Assembly: GCF_002259415.1 (NCBI RefSeq)
Contig: NZ_NPFY01000034.1
Span: 29,111 to 93,110 of the forward strand
From: Rhodococcus sp. 14-2470-1b
Lineage (GTDB): Bacteria; Actinomycetota; Actinomycetes; Mycobacteriales; Mycobacteriaceae
DNA length: 64,000 nt
Reading direction: 5' to 3'
The position numbers and the translations under genes were made by a program. Below are positions 1-9,067 of the stretch, one piece after another (within the stretch, counting starts at the first letter, position 1; each line of letters begins with the position of its first letter). The notes beneath the pieces are model-generated. The model was not told the origin of the DNA. It did no database searches and worked only from the letters and a program-made list of their open reading frames with translations.

Positions 1-467
1 TGCAGGACGAGCCCGGCGACCGCGAACACGGATATCACGACCGTCGTCACCAGTAGCGGAACCAGCCAGTCGGCGAACGGTGCATTGGAGTGACCTTCGG
101 TCGGGTCGCCGACGACGATGAAGACCGCAAGGGCCAGAGCCAGAGAAATCGCCAGCAGCCACGTGGATCCGGTCATCTTGAAGCCGGAGAACTTCGCGGA
201 CAGTGGGAGCGCGAAGAGCAGCATGGACACAACCAGTGGTTGGACGATCAGCACGCTTCCCACCCACAAAGCTGCGACCTGAACGGCATAGCCGCCTGCG
301 TCGCCGACAACCCCTGCCCACCACCGAGGGCTTCGGAGCAGCGTCGACATCAACGACTTGCCTTCCGGGACCGCGGCCGCGGCACTCTGTTGCGCCACCG
401 AAGCGCACGCGAACAGCATCGCCGCGACGAGCGCGAGAACAACGGTCAACACCGGAAACCCGCTCAT
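1..467 (-). CDS. DMT-superfamily (EamA-like) transporter, C-terminus beyond the left edge
   Basis: The reading frame opens with ATG at 467 and runs without a stop to the left edge, so only the first 155 residues are visible. They begin MSGFPVLTVVLALVAAMLFA and contain about five hydrophobic helices separated by short basic loops (for example residues 44-52, SPRWWAGV-like), the usual layout of actinobacterial drug/metabolite-type transporters of about 290 residues. The start codon overlaps the stop of the upstream DEAD-box helicase by 4 bp (ATGA), so the two are probably co-transcribed and translationally coupled. Substrate cannot be told. The family call rests on hydrophobic pattern and resemblance, not on a catalytic motif. 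Confidence 0.6.
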   Translation of the reverse strand, partial: MSGFPVLTVVLALVAAMLFACASVAQQSAAAAVPEGKSLMSTLLRSPRWWAGVVGDAGGYAVQVAALWVGSVLIVQPLVVSMLLFALPLSAKFSGFKMTGSTWLLAISLALALAVFIVVGDPTEGHSNAPFADWLVPLLVTTVVISVFAVAGLVL

Positions 468-1777
468 CGGCGCCCGCTGCGACGGCCGGTCGCGCCTCGG
501 CGCGGCGAACGTGAAGAACCAGGTGCTCGGCCGGGACGCGACCCGCTGGTTGCAGCCGCGCTCGTTCCGGTCGCACTCGCCGGAAAATGTTCGGCGACCG
601 GTCGGCCGGGAGGACGCCGCGCGCCGATGACGGACACGAGAACCGGATCGTCTTCGGTCACAGCGACGAAGTGCGCGTCGATGCCCGCCGCGGTAGCAAC
701 CTCTATGGCGGCGGGCATCTGCGAATCGGTCGCCAACGTCACCACAACGCCGGAGGCACCGGCTCGTGCTGTTCTACCGGCGCGGTGGGTGTACTCCTTC
801 GCATCGGCGGGTGGATCGACGTGCACGACGACCGATACGGAGCCGACGTGGATTCCCCGTGCCATCACATCCGTTGCAACCAGAACCGGGACACGTCCAT
901 CCTCGAACGACGCCAGCGTTCGGGTGCGATTGGCCTGGGATTTGTCTCCGTGAAGCGAGGCTGCGTTCACGCCGACCGATCGCAGTGAATCGGTCAGGCG
1001 ATCGACCGCGAACTTCGTTCGGAGGAACAAGATGGTCCGTCCGTCCCGCGCAGCGATGGACGCCACCACGGAATCCTTTTCCGGTCCCGCAACGCGGAAA
1101 AAGTAGTGCTCCGCTGTGCGCTCCGCGATCGGAGCCACGTCGACGGTGTGCGTGACGGGGGAACGTAGGTAACGACGAATCAGCTCGTCGACGTCGTGGT
1201 CGAGGGTGGCCGAGAACAACATTCGCTGGCCGTCGGCGTCGGTACGATCCAGCACCGAGACGACTTGAGGCAGGAATCCCAGATCCGCCATCCTGTCGGC
1301 CTCGTCGACCACGGAGATCGTGACCGAACTCAGATCGACGGAGCCTCGCGCGGCCAGATCTTCCAGACGCCCGGGTGTCGCCACCACGACGTCCACACCT
1401 CTCGCGAGGCGGTCCACCTGACGCCGGACAGGAACGCCACCGACGACAGCCGCGACTCGTACCCCCAGTGCCAGAGCAGGCTCGTCGAGGGCCTGCTCGA
1501 TCTGGAGCGCCAGCTCTCGGGTCGGAGCCAGTATCACCGACCGCGGACGTGAAGGTCGGCTACTGCCCCCGCTCAGCCGCTGGAGCAGTGGCAACCCGAA
1601 CGCCAAGGTCTTGCCCGACCCGGTCGGGGCACGCCCGAGAATGTCCGAGCCGGCCAACGCATCCTGCACCACCGCGGTCTGAATCGGAAACGGTGACTCG
1701 ACACCGACCCGTCGGAGAGCGTGCACAACGACAGGTTTCAGCCCCAGGTCCGCAAATGTCGAGTGGTGGTCGGGCAT
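464..1777 (-). CDS. DEAD-box ATP-dependent RNA helicase
   Basis: A 437-residue RNA helicase. From the ATG at 1777: Q-motif region near residue 33 (PIQ), Walker A APTGSGKT at 50-57, motif Ia PTRELALQ, TPGR (motif Ib), DEAD at 158-161, SAT at 189-191, then the second RecA-like domain with VATDVMARGI and HRAGRTAR. The C-terminus is a Ser/Arg/Gly-rich basic tail, common in helicases that remodel rRNA or mRNA. An upstream in-frame ATG at 1888 would add 37 unconserved residues; I prefer 1777 because the helicase fold starts right after it (STFADLGL). It ends in a 4-bp overlap with the DMT transporter. It is one of two DEAD-box helicases within 6 kb; this one lacks the long repeat tail of the other. 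Confidence 0.93.
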   Translation of the reverse strand: MPDHHSTFADLGLKPVVVHALRRVGVESPFPIQTAVVQDALAGSDILGRAPTGSGKTLAFGLPLLQRLSGGSSRPSRPRSVILAPTRELALQIEQALDEPALALGVRVAAVVGGVPVRRQVDRLARGVDVVVATPGRLEDLAARGSVDLSSVTISVVDEADRMADLGFLPQVVSVLDRTDADGQRMLFSATLDHDVDELIRRYLRSPVTHTVDVAPIAERTAEHYFFRVAGPEKDSVVASIAARDGRTILFLRTKFAVDRLTDSLRSVGVNAASLHGDKSQANRTRTLASFEDGRVPVLVATDVMARGIHVGSVSVVVHVDPPADAKEYTHRAGRTARAGASGVVVTLATDSQMPAAIEVATAAGIDAHFVAVTEDDPVLVSVIGARRPPGRPVAEHFPASATGTSAAATSGSRPGRAPGSSRSPRRGATGRRSGRR

Positions 1778-1945
1778 AGCGGAACAGTACCGCTCCGAAT
1801 CGATCCCGCTGAGGGTCGTTCCCATCCGTTTTCGCCTCGGCCGAACTTCGTCCCTGTCGGCGTTTCTGTCGGACCCGTGCGTCATCATCTACGAACTCGA
1901 ACATACATTCGAGTACAACCCGATTACAGGACTACAGGGGGCAGC

Positions 1946-2479
1946 ATGTGCGGGATGTGCAACGGTCAGTCGATCGACGACTACGTCGACTCGGTGGAGA
2001 CCTTGATCGGACGATACGGGTGGGCGCTGCAGTACGTGTCGTCCAACGCGGCCACCGCCCTGGACGACGAATTCGAAGGGGGTGACGTCATGGATGACGA
2101 TTACGCCGGTGACGGAATGGTCGATCCCGCGTTCTGCTACACGGTGGGACTTGCCGGTCTCGGCCACCCCGAGATCGTGATGACGGGTCGGTCGCCGGGG
2201 GAGTCGGCAGCAGTGCTGAACGTACTCGCTCGTCGAATTCAGTTCGGCGGGCAGCACTTCGAGGCAGGCCAGTACTGCACCGCCGGCGGGTTCGAGGTGT
2301 CGTTCGTCGACGTCGCGTATCCGGAGGAGTGGCTGTCGATGTGCCGACGTCTTTATCCCGACGGAGCGCTCCGAGCCGTACAGGCTGTCTGGCGTGATCG
2401 AGACGGCAATCTGCCGTGGGAGGGGGAGTACCCGTCGACGATCGTGCAACCGGTACTCGGTCCGCCCCCGGGATGGTAG
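1946..2479 (+). CDS. DUF4262 domain protein
   Basis: A 177-residue protein starting MCGMCNGQSIDDYVDSVETL, with the aromatic-rich core (GWALQYV, FCYTVGLAGLGHPEIVMTG, QFGGQHFEAGQYC) typical of DUF4262 proteins. The short CGMC motif at the N-terminus could bind metal. The function of the family is not known. The open frame extends upstream to 1721, but that part overlaps the divergent helicase and is Arg/Pro-rich without similarity, so the ATG at 1946 is chosen. It is transcribed away from the helicase and convergent with gnd; a perfect 20-bp inverted repeat lies 41 nt after the stop. Confidence 0.8.
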   Translation: MCGMCNGQSIDDYVDSVETLIGRYGWALQYVSSNAATALDDEFEGGDVMDDDYAGDGMVDPAFCYTVGLAGLGHPEIVMTGRSPGESAAVLNVLARRIQFGGQHFEAGQYCTAGGFEVSFVDVAYPEEWLSMCRRLYPDGALRAVQAVWRDRDGNLPWEGEYPSTIVQPVLGPPPGW

Positions 2480-2520
2480 TAGCGCTCGAGCTGAAAACAT
2501 CGCCGGTCACGGCGGTGAAG

Positions 2521-2562
2521 ATCGTGGTGCACCGAACCGTACACGGTTCGGTGCACCACGAT
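2521..2562. terminator. Bidirectional hairpin between convergent genes
   Basis: A perfect inverted repeat of 20-bp arms (2521-2540 and 2543-2562) with only AC between them, between the stop of the DUF4262 gene (2479) and the stop of gnd (2620) on the other strand. There is no T-run on either side, as is common for actinobacterial terminators. Its position between convergent genes supports a bidirectional terminator. Confidence 0.65.
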
Positions 2563-2619
2563 TGGAACGCGGCGTGTCCCGACAGTCTCGGCGGCTCGTC
2601 GTCGGCGCACGCCTGAGCG

Positions 2620-4071
2620 TCAGGCTTGGACTTCGCTGCGGTCACCGCTCCAGAGAGTGTGGAACTTGCCCTCTGCGTCGACGCGCTCATACGTGTGGGC
2701 GCCGAAGAAGTCACGCTGGCCCTGCGTCAGGGCAGCGGGCAGACGCTCGGCACGAAGCGCGTCGTAGTACGCGAGCGAGGAAGCGAACGCCGGGACCGGA
2801 ATTCCGAGCGAGGCTGCCGTGACGACAACGCGTCGCCAACTGTCGATGGCGTTCTCGATCGCTTCACGGAAGTACGGCGCGAGGATCAGACTCGGCAGCT
2901 CGGCGTTGTCGTCGTACGCGTCCTTGATCCGATTGAGGAAACGAGCGCGAATGATGCAACCGCCGCGCCAGATGGTTGCGAGGTCACCCGGGTGAAGGTT
3001 CCAGTCGTACTCGGTGCTTCCGGCTGCGATCTGGTCGAAGCCCTGCGCGTACGCGACGATCTTGGATGCGTAGAGAGCACGGGAGATGTCGTGGGTGAAC
3101 TGCTCGACGTCGGTGGGCTTGGCCGCCAGTTCACCTGACGCGAGACCGACGGCTGCTTTGCGCTGCCCACGCGATCCCGAGAGCGCGCGTGCGAACACAG
3201 CCTCGGCAATGCCGGTCACGGGAACGCCGAGATCCAGGGCGGCCTTGACAGTCCAGCGACCGGTGCCCTTCTGCTCGGCTGCGTCGACGATGACGTCGAC
3301 GAGCGGCTTGCCCGTCTTGGCGTCGACCTGGTTCAGCACCTCGGCCGTGATCTCGACAAGGTAGCTCTCGAGGTCGCCCTTGTTCCATTCGGTGAAGACG
3401 TCCGCGATCTGCTGCGGCGTGTAGTCGAGCGCATCGCGGAACAAGTTGTAGGCCTCGCCGATCAACTGCATGTCGGCGTACTCGATGCCGTTGTGCACCA
3501 TCTTGACGAAGTGACCCGAACCATCGGGGCCGATGTGCGTGCAGCACGGCGTTCCATCGACCTGAGCGGCAATCGACTCCAACAACGGACCGAGTGCCTT
3601 GTACGAGTCCACGGGCCCGCCGGGCATGATCGACGGTCCGTTGAGTGCACCTTCTTCACCGCCGGAGATTCCCGCTCCGACGAACAGGAGGCCGCGCTTC
3701 TTCAGCGCAGCTTCGCGGCGAATCGTGTCCGTGTACAGAGCGTTTCCACCATCGATGATGATGTCGCCCTCTTCCATCGCTCCGGCGAGCTCCTCGATCA
3801 CAGCGTCGGTTGCGTCACCGGCTTTGACCATGATGAGAACCCGACGCGGCTTCTGCAAGGCCGCGACGAACTCCTCGATGGTCTCGGTGCGAACGAAGTT
3901 GCCGTCGCCGCCGTGCTCGGCAAGAAGAGCATCGGTCTTGGCGATGCTGCGGTTGTGAAGGGCAACGGTATGACCGTTGCGCGCGAAGTTGCGGGCGATG
4001 TTCGAACCCATGACGGCAAGTCCGGTGACACCGATCTGGGCGAGGTCTGACGATTCCACTCCTGAAGTCAT
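2620..4071 (-). CDS. gnd: 6-phosphogluconate dehydrogenase (decarboxylating)
   Basis: Converts 6-phosphogluconate to ribulose-5-phosphate and CO2 with NADP+ in the oxidative pentose phosphate pathway; cytosolic homodimer. The 483-residue length fits the long (about 470-490) class. Visible: N-terminal Rossmann motif GLAVMGSNIARNFARNGH followed by HNRS (the Arg/Ser that read the NADP phosphate), the substrate-loop ISGGEEGALNGPSIMPGG, and the catalytic-Lys/His region HFVKMVHNGIEYADMQL. I chose the ATG at 4071, preceded by AGGGAAAG at a good distance, over a TTG at 4101. A monocistronic gene convergent with the DUF4262 gene. Confidence 0.97.
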   Translation of the reverse strand: MTSGVESSDLAQIGVTGLAVMGSNIARNFARNGHTVALHNRSIAKTDALLAEHGGDGNFVRTETIEEFVAALQKPRRVLIMVKAGDATDAVIEELAGAMEEGDIIIDGGNALYTDTIRREAALKKRGLLFVGAGISGGEEGALNGPSIMPGGPVDSYKALGPLLESIAAQVDGTPCCTHIGPDGSGHFVKMVHNGIEYADMQLIGEAYNLFRDALDYTPQQIADVFTEWNKGDLESYLVEITAEVLNQVDAKTGKPLVDVIVDAAEQKGTGRWTVKAALDLGVPVTGIAEAVFARALSGSRGQRKAAVGLASGELAAKPTDVEQFTHDISRALYASKIVAYAQGFDQIAAGSTEYDWNLHPGDLATIWRGGCIIRARFLNRIKDAYDDNAELPSLILAPYFREAIENAIDSWRRVVVTAASLGIPVPAFASSLAYYDALRAERLPAALTQGQRDFFGAHTYERVDAEGKFHTLWSGDRSEVQA

Positions 4072-4245
4072 GGGTACAGCTTTCCCTGCGACGCCCGGCA
4101 ATGGAAGTTGGGGGCGATATCCGTGGTGCGAGTGTCGTCACCCCGGACAAGTTTCCGGCTGAAACGCCGGAGGGCGCCGCCACGAGAATCGTGACAGCGC
4201 CCTCCAGTGTCGAAATGCGTTACCCGTCAGTAACTTCGAGACCGA

Positions 4246-5934
4246 TCAGCGATTGCGAGCCGGCCCGTCGAAACCTTCGTACTCACGGCGATCAGTGCGA
4301 CTCCGGAAACCACCGGACCGCGGAGCGTCCTGCACTGCGCTGGTGCGGGGGCGGTCGCCCTGGTAGCCGCCGGTGCGGGGGCGGTCGCCCTGGTAGCCGC
4401 CGGTGCGGGGGCGGTCGCCTTGGTAGCCGCCGGTGCGGGGGCGGTCGCCCTGGTAGCCGCCGGTGCGGGGGCGGTCGCCCTGGTAGCCGCCGGTGCGGGG
4501 GCGGTCGCCCTGGTAGCCGCCGGTGCGGGGACGGTCGCCCTGGTAGCCGCCGGTGCGGGGGCGGTCGCCTTGGTAGCCGCCGGTGCGGGGGCGGTCGCCC
4601 TGGTAGCCGCCGGTGCGGGGGCGGTCGCCTTGGTAGCCGCCGGTGCGGGGACGGCTGTCACGGCGGTCACGGGGAGCGGAGCTCACCGCGCGCAGTGGCT
4701 CGCCGGATGGCTTCTGCGCTCCCGTGATCCGAGCGAGTTCGTCGGATCCCGGTGACACGTTCACCGACGTCGACTTCACGCCTGCCATGCCGGTCAGGCG
4801 CTGAATCTGGCGACGCTGGTTGGGAAGGACGATTGCAACGACCGTGCCCTTCTCGCCTGCGCGAGCGGTACGCCCGGCGCGGTGGAGGTAGTCCTTGTGG
4901 TCGGCGGGCGGGTCCACGTGAACGACGAGGTCGATTCCGTCCACGTGAATTCCACGTGCAGCGACATCGGTAGCGACGAGCACAGGCGTACGCCCGCTCT
5001 TGAAACGTTCGAGGACCCGCGTGCGCTGATTCTGCGCCTTGCCACCGTGCAGGGACTCGGCTGCGATGCCGAGTGCTCGGAGGCGGTCGGTGATGCCGTC
5101 GCAACCGAGCTTGGTGCGAGCGAACATGATGGTGCGACCTTCGCGTGCACCGATCTCCGAGAGGACGATGTCCTTCTGGCCGCGGTCGACCATGAGCATG
5201 TAGTGCTCCATGGTGCGGACGCTGGCCTTGCCGTCCTGAGTGGAGTGCTCGACGTGGTCGGGCAGGAACTGACGGACGAGTGATTGCACTTCGCGATCGA
5301 GTGTGGCGGAGAACAGCAGGCGCTGGCCGTCCGACGGAGTGTCGGCGAGGACTGCGCGCACCTCGGGCAGGAAGCCCATGTCGGCCATCTGGTCTGCTTC
5401 GTCGAGGGCGGTGATCTCGATGGAATCGAGGATGCATGTGCTCTGACGGAGGTGATCGGCGAGGCGCCCCGGGGTCGCGACGAGTACGTCGACACCACGG
5501 CGAAGCTGTTCTACCTGCTTGTTGAACGGCATACCGCCGACGGCTGCACGCACCGTGAGGCCCAGTGCGCCTGCGTAGGGAGTCATGGACTCGACAACCT
5601 GGAAAGCGAGTTCGCGCGTCGGGACGAGAACGAGCGAACGGGGACGCTTGGCTGCGGGCCTGTCGGTGTGGCGAGCGAGCCTGGCCAGGATGGGTAGGCC
5701 GAAGGCGAGTGTTTTGCCCGAGCCGGTCTGAGCCCGACCGAGGACGTTCTTGCCTGCGATCGCGTCCGGGAGTGCCATTGCCTGGATGGGCGAGGGCACG
5801 GTGATGGAATTGCGCGCCAAGGCGGCTACCACAGGTTCGGGTAGTCCGAGTTCGGCGAAGGTGACCACGGCGGGATCGCTCGTGGCGTCCGACGTGGCGG
5901 GGGTGGATGTACTAGTCGAAACAGCGTGAGTCAC
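4246..5934 (-). CDS. DEAD-box RNA helicase with 10x GGYQGDRPRT repeat tail
   Basis: A 562-residue RhlE/CsdA-like RNA helicase, probably acting in ribosome assembly or mRNA turnover. From a GTG at 5934 (GGAGAGG ribosome site 9 nt upstream): Walker A AQTGSGKT at residues 68-75, PTRELAFQV, DEADQMADMGF, LFSATLD, VATDVAARGI and HRAGRTAR. The C-terminal tail from about residue 429 to 531 is ten near-identical copies of GGYQGDRPRT, an RGG/RG-like low-complexity domain that in other helicases binds RNA and drives condensation. The open frame continues upstream to 6405, but those residues lack helicase similarity and have no better start. The 263-nt leader before the GTG is long; cold-shock-type control is possible but not shown. 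Confidence 0.92.
   Translation of the reverse strand: MTHAVSTSTSTPATSDATSDPAVVTFAELGLPEPVVAALARNSITVPSPIQAMALPDAIAGKNVLGRAQTGSGKTLAFGLPILARLARHTDRPAAKRPRSLVLVPTRELAFQVVESMTPYAGALGLTVRAAVGGMPFNKQVEQLRRGVDVLVATPGRLADHLRQSTCILDSIEITALDEADQMADMGFLPEVRAVLADTPSDGQRLLFSATLDREVQSLVRQFLPDHVEHSTQDGKASVRTMEHYMLMVDRGQKDIVLSEIGAREGRTIMFARTKLGCDGITDRLRALGIAAESLHGGKAQNQRTRVLERFKSGRTPVLVATDVAARGIHVDGIDLVVHVDPPADHKDYLHRAGRTARAGEKGTVVAIVLPNQRRQIQRLTGMAGVKSTSVNVSPGSDELARITGAQKPSGEPLRAVSSAPRDRRDSRPRTGGYQGDRPRTGGYQGDRPRTGGYQGDRPRTGGYQGDRPRTGGYQGDRPRTGGYQGDRPRTGGYQGDRPRTGGYQGDRPRTGGYQGDRPRTGGYQGDRPRTSAVQDAPRSGGFRSRTDRREYEGFDGPARNR
4342..4651. repeat. In-frame 30-bp tandem repeat (10 copies) in helicase gene
   Basis: Ten consecutive 30-bp units with only a few substitutions (mostly C/T and G/A third-position changes), each coding GGYQGDRPRT on the minus strand. 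The period of exactly 30 bp keeps the frame, so copy number can change without breaking the gene. Confidence 0.95.
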
Positions 5935-6197
5935 GCAGTTGAACCTCTCCGGTTTACGGGCGCGCCAAGAAGCACAAGCTGGGAGAACGCCCACGGAAGA
6001 GGGCACAAACAACAGCTGGAACAAATATCTGACGAGCCAGGGCACTGTCACCTGGCCATCCGTGCGCTGAATCGAATGCGCAGAGTGGGGCTGTTTGTGC
6101 CTTTTCGAGTTGCTCGGCCGCAATGGCGACCGATTATCGAGTCTACTAGACGAGTGTTCGATTCGCCGATTCGAACGACTGTGAGCTGGCCGACCCT

Positions 6198-7160
6198 TCA
6201 GGAATGGCGCATGAGGCGGCTGAGTTCTTCCAGCCAGGGCATGGCGACAAAGATCGTGGGTACGACCAGGATCACCGCAGCGGCGGCATACGCAGCCACC
6301 GACGTTCTGACGTCCGTTCTGGGCCCGTTCAGGCGCTTCACCCTGATGAGAGTGCTCGGCCCACCGGCGGCCATTGCGCCGCGCGGTGCGGTGGAGCCTG
6401 CACACGTGACGAGCGCTCGGGCGAGCGGAGTGGGTCCGGTTACTTTCACGGCCGAATCGTCCGCGAGAAGTTCGACGAGCAGCTGTACGCTGCCCAGAGC
6501 GGACTTACTACGCACGATCCGAGGAAACGCCTCGTTGACTGCGGTGAACGCTTCGAGTACCAGATCGTGCCGTGACCGGAGATGCGATCGCTCGTGGCTG
6601 AGAATCGCCTTCACCTCGGACCGGGTCAGGTTCGTCAACACACCCTCACTGAGGACGACTCTCTGCCTGAGTCCGGGAAGGCAGTATGCGATGGGCTCGA
6701 CGGCGTCGAGGACACGAACATCGGCGTCTCGGATTCCGGGGAACGGCCGCTCGTCGTCGCTGCCACGGTCGAGCAAGTCGACGAGCATGCGGTGACGGGC
6801 GCGGCGCCGCCTGGTCTTCACCGCAACCTGGACGATGGAGAACATCAATTTCGCGCCGATTCCGAGTGTGATGGCCAGCACCACCACGTACAGAATCCAC
6901 AGCGGGAGACCCAGCGCTTCTATTTCGTCGGTGGGCGCCGTCGTCGGCCGCCCGTCCGGGCCTGGAACCAGCAACAGTCCACCGATGGCGAGGCCGGAGC
7001 TGAATGCGGAGAACACCGCGGCCACGGCGATTGCTTGCCACAGCACAAGTGCAGCCCGCGGAGCGCGATACGGCCACGTGGCTTTACTCAGGAATGCGGG
7101 AATCGGACCCGTCAGCAACAGGGCGAGAACCGCGAAGACCAGTGCTGTGGTGGAGTTCAT
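6198..7160 (-). CDS. M56 (BlaR1-like) membrane metallopeptidase
   Basis: A 320-residue integral membrane zinc peptidase of family M56. Helices are visible at about residues 3-22, 38-65, 85-112 and near the C-terminus (AYAAAAVILVVPTIFVA). The zinc motif HExxH is present as HERSH at 189-193, on the cytoplasmic side after KAILS, followed by a further acidic/His region. Unlike BlaR1 there is no extracellular penicillin-binding sensor domain. In the known pairs the peptidase cleaves the partner BlaI repressor; here a BlaI homologue lies 24 nt upstream on the same strand, so an operon is clear. Start ATG at 7160. Confidence 0.88.
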   Translation of the reverse strand: MNSTTALVFAVLALLLTGPIPAFLSKATWPYRAPRAALVLWQAIAVAAVFSAFSSGLAIGGLLLVPGPDGRPTTAPTDEIEALGLPLWILYVVVLAITLGIGAKLMFSIVQVAVKTRRRRARHRMLVDLLDRGSDDERPFPGIRDADVRVLDAVEPIAYCLPGLRQRVVLSEGVLTNLTRSEVKAILSHERSHLRSRHDLVLEAFTAVNEAFPRIVRSKSALGSVQLLVELLADDSAVKVTGPTPLARALVTCAGSTAPRGAMAAGGPSTLIRVKRLNGPRTDVRTSVAAYAAAAVILVVPTIFVAMPWLEELSRLMRHS

Positions 7161-7184
7161 TTCCTCACTAACCGAGGGCAGGAA

Positions 7185-7592
7185 TCAATTCGTTCGGCGA
7201 TCTTCGATCGTGGGCGATTCCGATTGTGCCACTTCCAGTGCGGCAAGTGCTTCGCGGAGGGCTGCGGCCTCGTCTGCGCCTACCTGCCCGACGAAATGAA
7301 CGAGGGCGGCCGCGCGGCCACCGGACTCGGGGGCCTGCGCCAAGGCGTCGACCATGAGGCTTGCGACCAGTTCATCCCGCCCGTGCAGAGGAATGTAGCG
7401 GTGCGCGCGGTCGTCTCGCTGCTGCACGACGAGCTGCTTCTTCGCCAGACGCTGGAGAACCGTCATCACGGTGGTGTAGGCAAGTTCACGATGAGTCGCG
7501 AGCGCCTCGTGGACCTGCCGCACCGTTTGCGGTTCCGATGAATCCCACAGGTGATCCATCACTGCACGCTCGAGTTCGCCTAGACCTGCCAT
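7185..7592 (-). CDS. BlaI/MecI/CopY-family transcriptional repressor
   Basis: A 135-residue winged-helix repressor: MAGLGELERAVMDHLWDS, then QTVRQVHEALATHRELAYTT (recognition helix region), VMTVLQRLAKKQLV and a C-terminal dimerisation part containing the conserved protease-site area (LMVDALAQ). It starts at the ATG at 7592; the frame extends 30 nt further but the family begins here. It forms an operon with the M56 peptidase and is divergent from the esterase/aminoacyl-lipid synthase operon. An inverted repeat of BlaI type lies 36 nt upstream of its start, so autoregulation and control of the divergent operon are likely. Confidence 0.92.
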   Translation of the reverse strand: MAGLGELERAVMDHLWDSSEPQTVRQVHEALATHRELAYTTVMTVLQRLAKKQLVVQQRDDRAHRYIPLHGRDELVASLMVDALAQAPESGGRAAALVHFVGQVGADEAAALREALAALEVAQSESPTIEDRRTN

Positions 7593-7627
7593 TCGTCCGA
7601 GTCTACGGCTAGTCCGACACAAATGCG

Positions 7628-7644
7628 TACTACTGCCGGTAGTA
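7628..7644. promoter_or_regulatory. Candidate BlaI operator
   Basis: TACTAC-N5-GTAGTA, a perfect 6-bp inverted repeat with a 5-nt centre, located between the divergent BlaI start (7592) and the esterase start (7766). It resembles the TACTA/TAGTA dyads bound by actinobacterial BlaI proteins. It could repress both directions. Confidence 0.6.
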
Positions 7645-7765
7645 AGGTCGCCCTGGGCATGTGGGATGCGTCATATCCGACGTTCCGCCCACCCGGAGGA
7701 TGACTTTCCGGGGAAGTTCGATCGCGTTCACCGAACCGCATCGACTCTGTGCCTATTCTGCATTC

Positions 7766-9067
7766 ATGAACTGGTTCGTGTCAGCTTCGCTTGTCGATGA
7801 CACGACGTCGTGGATCACCCTCGGCCTGGGTGTACTCGGCGCGCTGTGGCTGATCGTCAGCAGCACGACGTGGTACGTCCGCCGAGCTCTTCCGATCTGC
7901 CTGCTCGTCGCGGCACTCGTCGCAGTGGTGCTCTACTACGTCGTGGAGAAGGTGTGGCGACCGTTCCCCGATCCGATCGAGATCCTCATCTACGTATGGA
8001 TCGGCGTGGGACTCGCGGCTGTGTTCGCGGTGGTCCCCCGCGCCGTCGCATCCAGTGGGCTCATCGGCAGGATCGTGTCGGTGGTTGCTGCCGTTCTGGT
8101 GGTCGTGGCGGCCGCCGCCCAGGTGAATCTGGTGTTCTCGGCCTACCCGACGGTGGGAACACTGCTCGGTGTAGAGGACTCGGATCGAGTAGATCTGAGC
8201 ACTGTGCCAGGAATGCAATCGAATCCGGTGACCGGCGATCCACTCGACACTTCGTGGGCCGCGCCCGCGTCCATGCCGTCGCAGGGCCGGTTGACGTCGG
8301 CAACTATCCCCGGGACCGTGTCCGGTTTCTCGGCGAGACCCGCACAGATCTACCTGCCCCCGGCCTACTTCGCCGATCCACGCCCCCTGCTGCCCACCCT
8401 GGTGCTGATGGCAGGCCAGCCGGGGGAGCCGGAGGATTGGCTGAACGGCGGCCAGCTCGCGAGCACGATGGACGCATTCGCTGCCGATCACTCCGGTCTT
8501 GCGCCGGTGGTCGTCGTCGCCGACGCCACGGGCTCGACGCTGGCCAATCCGTTGTGCGTCGACTCTCCTCTCGGAAACGTCGACACGTATCTCGCGACGG
8601 ACGTTCCGAACTGGATCGGATCGACGCTCCAGGTGAATCCGGATCCGAAGACTCGCATCATCGGAGGCCTGTCCTACGGCGGCACATGTTCTATTCAGAT
8701 GGCGACCAACCACCCCGACGTCTACCCGACCTTCCTCGATCTCTCCGGGCAGGCCGAGCCGACGCTCGGTGACCGCGGCCGCACCGTCGCCGAGGCTTTC
8801 GGCGGGAACGAGGCCGCATTCGTTGCCGTGAATCCGATGGACCTTCTGAAGACCCGGCAGTTCTCCCAGTCGGGTGGGGCATTTGTCGTCGGTGCCGACG
8901 ACAACGACTACAAACCCGGACAGAAGGCCATGTACGAGGCCGCGAAAGCCGCAGGAATGGACGTGGTGTATCTCGAAGTGCCGGGAGGACACAGCTTCGC
9001 CGTGTGGTCCGAAGGACTGAAGCAAGAACTGCCCTGGCTGATGCAGAGAGTAGGACTCATCTCGTGA
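7766..9067 (+). CDS. Membrane-anchored alpha/beta-hydrolase-fold esterase
   Basis: 433 residues. The N-terminus has four hydrophobic helices (about residues 15-30, 37-58, 72-90, 100-122), then an extracytoplasmic esterase-D/antigen-85-like domain: the nucleophile elbow GGLSYGG has Ser near residue 303, followed by an Asp region (VGADDNDYKPG) and the late His (GGHSFAVW). The ATG at 7766 is preferred over an in-frame upstream start at 7661 because the first helix follows it directly. The stop overlaps the GTG of the next gene by 4 bp. Esterases of this type are found beside aminoacyl-phospholipid synthases in corynebacteria and are thought to hydrolyse the aminoacyl lipid; that role is an inference here. 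Confidence 0.8.
   Translation: MNWFVSASLVDDTTSWITLGLGVLGALWLIVSSTTWYVRRALPICLLVAALVAVVLYYVVEKVWRPFPDPIEILIYVWIGVGLAAVFAVVPRAVASSGLIGRIVSVVAAVLVVVAAAAQVNLVFSAYPTVGTLLGVEDSDRVDLSTVPGMQSNPVTGDPLDTSWAAPASMPSQGRLTSATIPGTVSGFSARPAQIYLPPAYFADPRPLLPTLVLMAGQPGEPEDWLNGGQLASTMDAFAADHSGLAPVVVVADATGSTLANPLCVDSPLGNVDTYLATDVPNWIGSTLQVNPDPKTRIIGGLSYGGTCSIQMATNHPDVYPTFLDLSGQAEPTLGDRGRTVAEAFGGNEAAFVAVNPMDLLKTRQFSQSGGAFVVGADDNDYKPGQKAMYEAAKAAGMDVVYLEVPGGHSFAVWSEGLKQELPWLMQRVGLIS

Noticed and set aside
1889..2714. Overlapping minus-strand frames opposite the DUF4262 gene
   Set aside because: They run through the terminator hairpin and into gnd, have shadow-type composition and no domain.
4101..4727. A plus-strand frame with Cys-Gly-Gly-Gly-Arg repeats
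   Set aside because: It is the antisense reading of the GGYQGDRPRT repeats of the helicase; the repeats explain its open frame.
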